Assembly: GCA_964484385.1 (NCBI GenBank)
Contig: CAZAFV010000081.1
Coordinates: 1-12,101 of the forward strand
Source of the DNA: Poriferisodalis sp964484385
Lineage (GTDB): Bacteria > Actinomycetota > Acidimicrobiia > Acidimicrobiales > Poriferisodalaceae
DNA: 12,101 nt
Reading direction: 5' to 3'
Shown: in pieces, positions 7,830-12,101 of the stretch
How positions within the stretch are numbered: position 1 is the stretch's first letter
How the letters are laid out: every line of letters starts with the position of its first letter
Notes under the pieces: generated by a model
Told to the model about the DNA's origin: nothing
Databases searched by the model: none
What the model saw: the letters and a program-made list of their open reading frames with translations, nothing else
Position numbers and translations under genes: made by a program

Positions 7830-8878
7830 GTCAACCTCCTGAAGTGTTCGATGACCGCCGCGAGCCGGTCCAAGTAGCGGTCAGGCCTCTTCTCGTCGAA
7901 CGTCGTGTAGATGACCTCGAGATCGTCCTCATCGAGGCCGTACAGGTGAGCTACGCACGCGTCGAGTTCGTGAATCAGGTCCTGCTTGGTTGCCTCGTCA
8001 TTCGCTGAGCCAACGGGTACTCCGACCTCGGCGGCCCATTCCGTGAACCGGTCATCGACAGCAGCCAGCCGTCCCGCGATCTCCGCCACCCGATCCCGCA
8101 CCGGATGTCCCTCACCCGGGTCCGGTATGGAGATTTCGTTCAACAGGGCGAACGACATTACGAGTTCGATGTTGCGTCGGGCCTGCCAATCGCAAGGTGT
8201 CGAACTGAGCACACCGAGCACGTAAGCCTCGTCGGCTGCGTTTCCACAAAGTTGGAGCAGATATGGCGCCTTGTGCACTAGCACTCGTTCACCGGGTACA
8301 AGGGTTGCGATGAGCGATCTTGTGTCGCTCGCACGGGTCACATCTCGAAATGCGATCCTCGGGTGCAAACAGGGCAGCGACCTCCGATCGCCAGTCACCG
8401 AGTTGTCTTGCTCAGAGAACGCTGATCGTGCCTTTTCACGCTGCGCCAAACGCTTGTCGTGTAAGTGGTCGATCATCTCCATCGCGACGGCGCTGTCGTA
8501 GTAGGTGCCGGTATCGGGCTGCCAGAGATTGAAGGATGAGCCCTTGTACACGGGCCAGACGTCAGTCATCTTCGGCGCCGCGTGCCCGCTGGCGGCTGAG
8601 CCGTCGTCGTTCATGAACCGTCCTCGATCTCGGGTGGCGTCGAACTCGCGGACAGGGCGGAAGCGCCATCGTCGTTCAGGAACATGTGCCGGTCGTGGGT
8701 CGCGTGGAGTTCCGCGATCGGGCGGAAGCGCCATCGTCGTGGAGGAAGCGATGCCTGTCGGTCGTGGCGTTGAGGTCGCCCTGGACCGGTCGGAACCGCC
8801 ATGTTCGTGGCCGTTCCTGATGCTCGAGAATCTTGCGGGGGGGGGGGGGGGTCGGAGCGTCTGGCGCATTCGCGCCAT
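7826..8878 (-). CDS. C-terminal (probable target-recognition) domain of the methyltransferase, in a different frame from the main body
   Basis: This is the frame that carries the genuine C-terminus of the methylase. The real homology starts at about 8668 with WRFRPVREFDATRDRGRF (repeat copy 3). It continues with VWPVYKGSSFNLWQPDTG, LPCLHPRIAFRDVT, HKAPYLLQL and VLGVLSSTPCDWQARRNIE. It ends with a helical tail (AGRLAAVDDRFTEWAAEVGVPVG, LYGLDEDDLEVIYTTF) typical of Eco57I/PglX-like enzymes. The span given reaches an ATG at 8878, but the first 70 or so codons are a frame-shifted reading of the C tract and of copies 1 and 2. It joins the upstream body only if the C tract is one base shorter (C14) or longer by two. 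Alternatively it starts at an internal ATG (8614) that overlaps the stop of another frame. Its stop overlaps the leader ORF start. The domain identity is solid; how it is translated here is inference. Confidence 0.8.
   Translation of the reverse strand: MARMRQTLRPPPPPARFSSIRNGHEHGGSDRSRATSTPRPTGIASSTTMALPPDRGTPRDPRPAHVPERRWRFRPVREFDATRDRGRFMNDDGSAASGHAAPKMTDVWPVYKGSSFNLWQPDTGTYYDSAVAMEMIDHLHDKRLAQREKARSAFSEQDNSVTGDRRSLPCLHPRIAFRDVTRASDTRSLIATLVPGERVLVHKAPYLLQLCGNAADEAYVLGVLSSTPCDWQARRNIELVMSFALLNEISIPDPGEGHPVRDRVAEIAGRLAAVDDRFTEWAAEVGVPVGSANDEATKQDLIHELDACVAHLYGLDEDDLEVIYTTFDEKRPDRYLDRLAAVIEHFRRLT
7835..7840 (-). promoter_or_regulatory. Strong Shine-Dalgarno (AGGAGG) before the leader ORF
   Basis: The coding strand reads AGGAGG, five bases (TTGAC) before the ATG at 7829. 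It lies inside the last codons of the methyltransferase C-terminal frame (F-R-R-L-T-stop). This spacing and match are what a strong bacterial ribosome-binding site needs. It supports the leader ORF and initiation near the methylase stop. Confidence 0.7.
8604..8801 (-). repeat. Three tandem, frame-staggered copies of the WRFRP...ATxDR motif
   Basis: Copy 1 is 8801-8734 (68 bases), copy 2 is 8733-8669 (65) and copy 3 is 8668-8604 (65). Each starts TGGCG and ends CGACGA. Translations begin WRFRPVQGDLNATTDRHRF, WRFRPIAELHATHDRHMF and WRFRPVREFDATRDRGRF. The units are not multiples of three, so the copies lie in three different reading frames. Copies 2 and 3 are roughly 70% identical in DNA and share 14 of 22 residues. 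At each junction one stretch (GACGATGGCGCTTCCGCC) encodes DDGASA in one frame and WRFRP in the next. Copies 2 and 3 each contain a TGA at the same internal position (8678-8676 and 8613-8611) that ends the preceding frame. Copy 1 lacks it. Confidence 0.92.
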
Positions 8879-11800
8879 CGAAGCGCGGCTGCAGCTTCAT
8901 ACGCCGCCACACACGGAAGGCATCACGTCGCGGAATCTGCGGAAAGGCTGCTGTATTGGACCAGCTCAGGAATTCTGAGACCGGGATCAATTCGGGCTTG
9001 CCGTCGACCAATTCTCGAAAGTGCGCGAGCGAGCGGGCCGGTCCGGGGTAGACCGCTACGTGCGGGTCGTCGGCTTCGGCCTCAAAGCCACCCCCATGGT
9101 TCGGCGCCCCGGCTTCGCTTGCGGGCCGCGACGATGGCGATCGTGTAGCGGCCGTCGACGTCGTCGAACGTCCATTGCTGGGCATTGAGGCACGTGACGA
9201 CCGTGAGTTGCGCGTGACCGCGGCCAGTACCACCGTGTAGGAGTTGTGGACTCCCTCGAACACCCAGCCCTTGTGATTGATGAGGGTTGAGGTGGCGATG
9301 CACTGGATTTGCCCCCCCCCCCCGTCGATGCTGACAATCTCCTGACGCCAGTTCGCCATGCCCGCGTCAGAGACGGCCGAACGCGGCAAGACGATGCCCA
9401 GCCTGCCGCCATCGCGGCAGAGCGCGAGATTCGCCCACGCGAACGCCTTGTACAGGTCGGTCTGGCCGGTGCCGAGATGGGGGAACGCCGCTCGCAGGAT
9501 CAGCTTGAGAAACTCCGCGCGTTCTCGCTCGGACTCAAACTCCCCTGCGAGATCAGGCCGTTGCGCTTCCAGCGTGTCGATGCGTTCCCGGCGGCGCGCG
9601 ACCGGCAGCGAGCGCACGCCGGGCAAGTGCATGCCCCACCACACTTCGCGGTCGACCACCACTTTCTCCCACGGCGGGTTGCCCAGCAGGCAATCGAAGC
9701 CGCTCCGCCCTGATCTCGCGAATACCTCGGGCCATGTCGTCGGGTAGTGAACGGGCGCCAGTCGTTCGATGACGCTTCGCACCACAGGGTCATCGGCCAG
9801 TGCGGCGATGCGAGCCGGGGTGAAGTCAAAATCGCGATGTATCTCGATCATCCCAGCACGGACAGCGGTCGCCACGTCGAACACGTCGTCAATTGGTCGG
9901 ACTGCTGAACGAGTGGCGAAGTGAGCATCCCTCGCCGCTGCCACTTCGGACTTGTCAGCGTCGTTCAGCGCGGCGAGCCGAGCCAGCGGCTCGTGGATCG
10001 CCTCGATCATGATCTCCAACTGGTGTACGAACAGCGAGGGTTGCGATTTGTCTCCTTTGGGCCGAACAGCCAACGCGCCGTCCTCCACCGAAGCAACGCC
10101 GGTGAGGCTGTCACCGTGGACGAGGTTGTGGTCGAGGAAGGACAGCGGGAGGCCGGGCACGAAGGTGTGGACCCAGATGGCGAGACGCGCCAGCTCGACG
10201 GCAACGCGGTTCTTGTCGACGCCGTAGACGCAGTGTCGAGCAATCTGGCGACGCAGTAGCGAGCCAGTCTCGATCTCGATGCCGTCGCCCAGGTCGCCGA
10301 GTTCGTCCATGGCGACGTTTCGCAGCCTGTTCAGTTCCACCGTGATCGCCGGAACCGGGTGTAGCGAAAGCCATGCCGACAGACGTGCCTCGATCCGGTC
10401 GACTGCCGCCACGAGGAAATGAGCGGAACCCATGGCGATGTCTGCACACCGGAAGTCGAAGAACGCCGCAGCCACCCCAGCGTCGTCATCAGCGTCTCGC
10501 AGCGTGTCGAGCCGGCCTAGGTGGTCGTCGAGCGCGGGTTCGAGCGCGTGATCCAGCAAGTGCTCTACCGCGAACGGCTTGGTGAAGTAGGAACCTGTCG
10601 CCTTGCGGGCGCCGGAAAGGTTGTGGAAGTACACCTCGCCGGCCTTCACCACCGCCTCGTCCTTCGCTCCGGCAGGCACATACTGCAGGTCGCTTTTGAC
10701 TTTCTTGACGGTCAGATCGTCAGGTGCAACTGACAGCTTCGATTCCAGCAAACCCTCATAGATCGTTCCAAACTCCCGCACCGACAGCGACCGGAAATCG
10801 ACGGGACCCAGCCCCTGAGGGCCGTGGTCGACCAGCGCCGCCGCAAGAGCGGGGCCGAACTCGGCGTTAGTGAGGCGCAACTGTGCGATCGCTGCGCCGG
10901 TAGGGCTGACCTTCGGATCCTCAGAGAACAGGCCTCCGTTGTAGGTCGGCACGCCCCAGTCGGCGTTGCCCTGGTTGACCGCATCCCACAGGCCGCATAC
11001 GTCATCCCACATGTCGGTGGCGCGCTTGTCGAAATGAGTCCTGGCGTTGTGCTCGTCATCGGCGAGTCGTTGAGCCATGCGCGACAGCGAGTGATCCGCG
11101 TAGCGGCCGTTGCTGCGGTAGGGGAGCAGATCCTTGTCTTCGGCGTAGGCGACGAACAACAGCCGGAACAAGATGACCATGACTTGTTCGTAAGCGTTGT
11201 CGAGGACGGTTTCGCTGATGCCGCCTGCGGGCGAGTTGTCGCCGAGCCGCGTTGCAACAGCCTGAGCCAGCGTCGGAACCGTCTCGTGGTAGACCCGTTC
11301 GCGCAGCCGGACAGCGAGATCGGCGGCAAAGCGCTCGGAGTCGTCGAGAATCTCATGCAGCGAACCGCCACGGGAGATCGCATCGGCCGAGAACAGCAGG
11401 TGCAGGTAGCCGGCCTGCGCGGCAGCGAGGAGCGACAGGTTCAGCTCGACGTACGTCTCTGCTCGGCCCTTGCGACCCACGCCGACGCCGGGCCGTGCTG
11501 AGTAGAGGCGAATCTCCGAGGCGCGGGTGAGTACCACCCAGTCGACGTTCTCCCGATCCGCCAGCGCCAGAGCTCTCGACACAGGCGACATGCCGTCGAA
11601 CCGGGCGGACGGCGCTTCGAACGGTTCGCTGTCGTCGCAGAACACGGCGATGGCCTCGCGCCGACCGGCGATCGTCAGCAATGAGGCGTTTGTGGCGAGC
11701 GTCGCAATCTCGTAGCCCAATCCTTCGATGAGCCGGCGGCCTCGCTTGTCGAGCAGCGGAGCGGCATCGCCTCTGGCCGATGCCCAGTCGGGGCGCAGCG

Positions 11801-12101
11801 GGACGCCCGCGGTGAGTTCCTGGGTTGCGAGCAAGCCCGAGTTATGGAGGCCGGGAAACGGCGAGTCCAGTTCCGGAAGGGCGGCCATCAGCAGGCGGGT
11901 GGCCGCATGATGATTCGGCTCGCTGAGGGCGACGTCGGCAAGACGCTCGGCTTGGGACACCTCCACATCGAGATGCGGCACCGGATGGTCGCCTGTCGGA
12001 CCGCATAGGGCTACGCACTCGCCGCCTGAAGCCTCAGGCGATGGGTAGACCACGATCAGCACCACCGGTGCAGCCCGCTTGTTCCGTCGGGCCGCCCATG
12101 C
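8676..12101 (-). CDS. Eco57I/PglX-type N6-adenine DNA methyltransferase, N-terminal and catalytic parts; start beyond window, end truncated by the C tract phase
   Basis: The enzyme would transfer methyl groups from S-adenosylmethionine to adenine N6 in a target site. The frame is open to the window edge, reading AWAARRNKRAAPVVLIVV before a possible GTG at 12065, so the start is probably outside. N-terminal to catalytic landmarks are SPVSRALALADRENVDWVV, GVGVGRKGRAETYVEL and YNGGLFSEDP (near 10925-10960). REFGTIYEGLLES (near 10741-10785) follows. Motif I is DIAMGSAHFLVAAVD (near 10400-10445), and the catalytic NPPW is at 9680-9669 (GNPPWEKV). LYKAFAWANLAL and GRLGIVLPRSAVS come next. G12 and the two W-F-V-YT copies then follow, and PVSEFLSWSNTAAFP leads to the C tract. 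In the given sequence the frame ends at 8676, just after motif copy 1, and lacks the C-terminal domain encoded at 7826-8668. With C14 the product would exceed 1400 residues. I see no clear PD-ExK nuclease motif. It may be phase-off or decaying. Confidence 0.85.
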   Translation of the reverse strand, partial: AWAARRNKRAAPVVLIVVYPSPEASGGECVALCGPTGDHPVPHLDVEVSQAERLADVALSEPNHHAATRLLMAALPELDSPFPGLHNSGLLATQELTAGVPLRPDWASARGDAAPLLDKRGRRLIEGLGYEIATLATNASLLTIAGRREAIAVFCDDSEPFEAPSARFDGMSPVSRALALADRENVDWVVLTRASEIRLYSARPGVGVGRKGRAETYVELNLSLLAAAQAGYLHLLFSADAISRGGSLHEILDDSERFAADLAVRLRERVYHETVPTLAQAVATRLGDNSPAGGISETVLDNAYEQVMVILFRLLFVAYAEDKDLLPYRSNGRYADHSLSRMAQRLADDEHNARTHFDKRATDMWDDVCGLWDAVNQGNADWGVPTYNGGLFSEDPKVSPTGAAIAQLRLTNAEFGPALAAALVDHGPQGLGPVDFRSLSVREFGTIYEGLLESKLSVAPDDLTVKKVKSDLQYVPAGAKDEAVVKAGEVYFHNLSGARKATGSYFTKPFAVEHLLDHALEPALDDHLGRLDTLRDADDDAGVAAAFFDFRCADIAMGSAHFLVAAVDRIEARLSAWLSLHPVPAITVELNRLRNVAMDELGDLGDGIEIETGSLLRRQIARHCVYGVDKNRVAVELARLAIWVHTFVPGLPLSFLDHNLVHGDSLTGVASVEDGALAVRPKGDKSQPSLFVHQLEIMIEAIHEPLARLAALNDADKSEVAAARDAHFATRSAVRPIDDVFDVATAVRAGMIEIHRDFDFTPARIAALADDPVVRSVIERLAPVHYPTTWPEVFARSGRSGFDCLLGNPPWEKVVVDREVWWGMHLPGVRSLPVARRRERIDTLEAQRPDLAGEFESERERAEFLKLILRAAFPHLGTGQTDLYKAFAWANLALCRDGGRLGIVLPRSAVSDAGMANWRQEIVSIDGGGGQIQCIATSTLINHKGWVFEGVHNSYTVVLAAVTRNSRSSRASMPSNGRSTTSTAATRSPSSRPASEAGAPNHGGGFEAEADDPHVAVYPGPARSLAHFRELVDGKPELIPVSEFLSWSNTAAFPQIPRRDAFRVWRRMKLQPRFDGANAPDAPTPPPPRKILEHQERPRTWRFRPVQGDLNATTDRHRFLHDDGASARSRNSTRPTTGTCS
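8837..8851 (-). repeat. 15-base homopolymer (C15 on the coding strand), probable phase-variation tract
   Basis: Fifteen consecutive G on the plus strand, read as C15 in the methyltransferase gene (APT-PPPP-R). By hand translation, C15 leads to copy 1 and a stop at 8676. C14 leads through copy 3 to the full C-terminal domain. C13 or C16 leads to copy 2 and a stop at 8611. Long G:C runs slip readily in replication. In Streptomyces coelicolor, a G tract in pglX, a methylase of a related defence system, is known to drive phase variation. The exact length in an assembly may be miscalled. Confidence 0.9.
9119..9302 (-). repeat. Two frame-staggered copies (92-bp spacing) of the W-F-V-YT motif
   Basis: Copy 1 encodes STLINHKGWVFEGVHNSYTV in the main frame. 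Copy 2 encodes VTCLNAQQWTFDDVDGRYTI in the next frame. The conserved TGG codons are at 9266-9264 and 9174-9172, exactly 92 bases apart. The shared pattern is N, W-x-F, V, Y-T followed by a hydrophobic strand, as seen at the end of the catalytic domain of this methylase family. Only about a third of residues match, so this is an old or allelic duplication. The copy 2 frame stops at 9082. The main frame instead reads copy 2 as a low-complexity Ser/Arg stretch before resuming sensible sequence (GGGFEAEADDPHVAVYPGP). Confidence 0.7.
9312..9323 (-). repeat. 12-base homopolymer (G12 on the coding strand), second probable phase-variation tract
   Basis: Twelve C on the plus strand, read as four glycines (DGGGGQ) in the methyltransferase gene. 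At G12 the main frame continues. G10 or G13 would enter the frame of motif copy 2 and stop at 9082. G11 would enter the third frame and stop at 9056, without any motif copy that I can see. Confidence 0.88.

Noticed and set aside
8604..8801. Regular 65-bp periodicity considered as a CRISPR or minisatellite array
   Set aside because: There are no repeat-spacer alternations, and units are diverged and encode a conserved protein motif.
8837..9323. Homopolymers and frame breaks as pure sequencing error
   Set aside because: A length error could explain the frame change at C15. It cannot create diverged tandem copies of the motif in other frames. Error in the exact length remains possible.
9056..9412. 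Third reading frame across the G tract, checked for another W-F-V-YT copy
   Set aside because: The translation is Arg/Pro/Ser-rich and shows no such motif.

Overview
The window is GC-rich (about two thirds G+C by eye), with long shadow ORFs opposite most genes. The RecG and FakA-like sequences look actinobacterial. Acidimicrobiia is a guess; I cannot place it further.

Left part (1-4301, plus strand): a housekeeping pair. A FakA/YloV-type DhaL+DegV-like protein overlaps recG by ATGA. The FakA-like protein carries an in-frame 30-bp tandem repeat encoding a His-rich linker. The first 165 bases hold no gene I can support.

Right part (4306-12101, minus strand): an accessory module that looks like phage defence. 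It converges on recG with a 4-base gap. In transcription order it reads: a large Eco57I/PglX-type N6-adenine methyltransferase (its start lies beyond the right edge), a 28-codon leader ORF with a strong ribosome-binding site, and a phospholipase-D + SNF2 helicase. The last three are chained by ATGA and GTGA overlaps. The gene content recalls the helicase + methylase parts of DISARM, BREX/Pgl or Hma-like systems. Other members may lie to the right of the window.

The striking part is inside the methyltransferase gene. It holds two long homopolymers on its coding strand, G12 (9312-9323) and C15 (8837-8851). Each is followed by tandem, diverged copies of a short conserved protein motif. The copy spacing is not a multiple of three: 92 bp after the G tract, 68 and 65 bp after the C tract. 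Successive copies therefore sit in successive reading frames. After the C tract, each possible frame meets its own copy of the WRFRP...ATxDR motif. Two frames stop shortly afterwards (8676 and 8611). Only the third runs on into the roughly 260-residue C-terminal domain (to 7826). As given, C15 yields a truncated protein; C14 would yield the full one. I read this as a phase-variable, three-state methyltransferase whose switch points carry frame-matched spare copies of the adjoining motif. A decayed gene or a chimeric assembly are the main alternatives.
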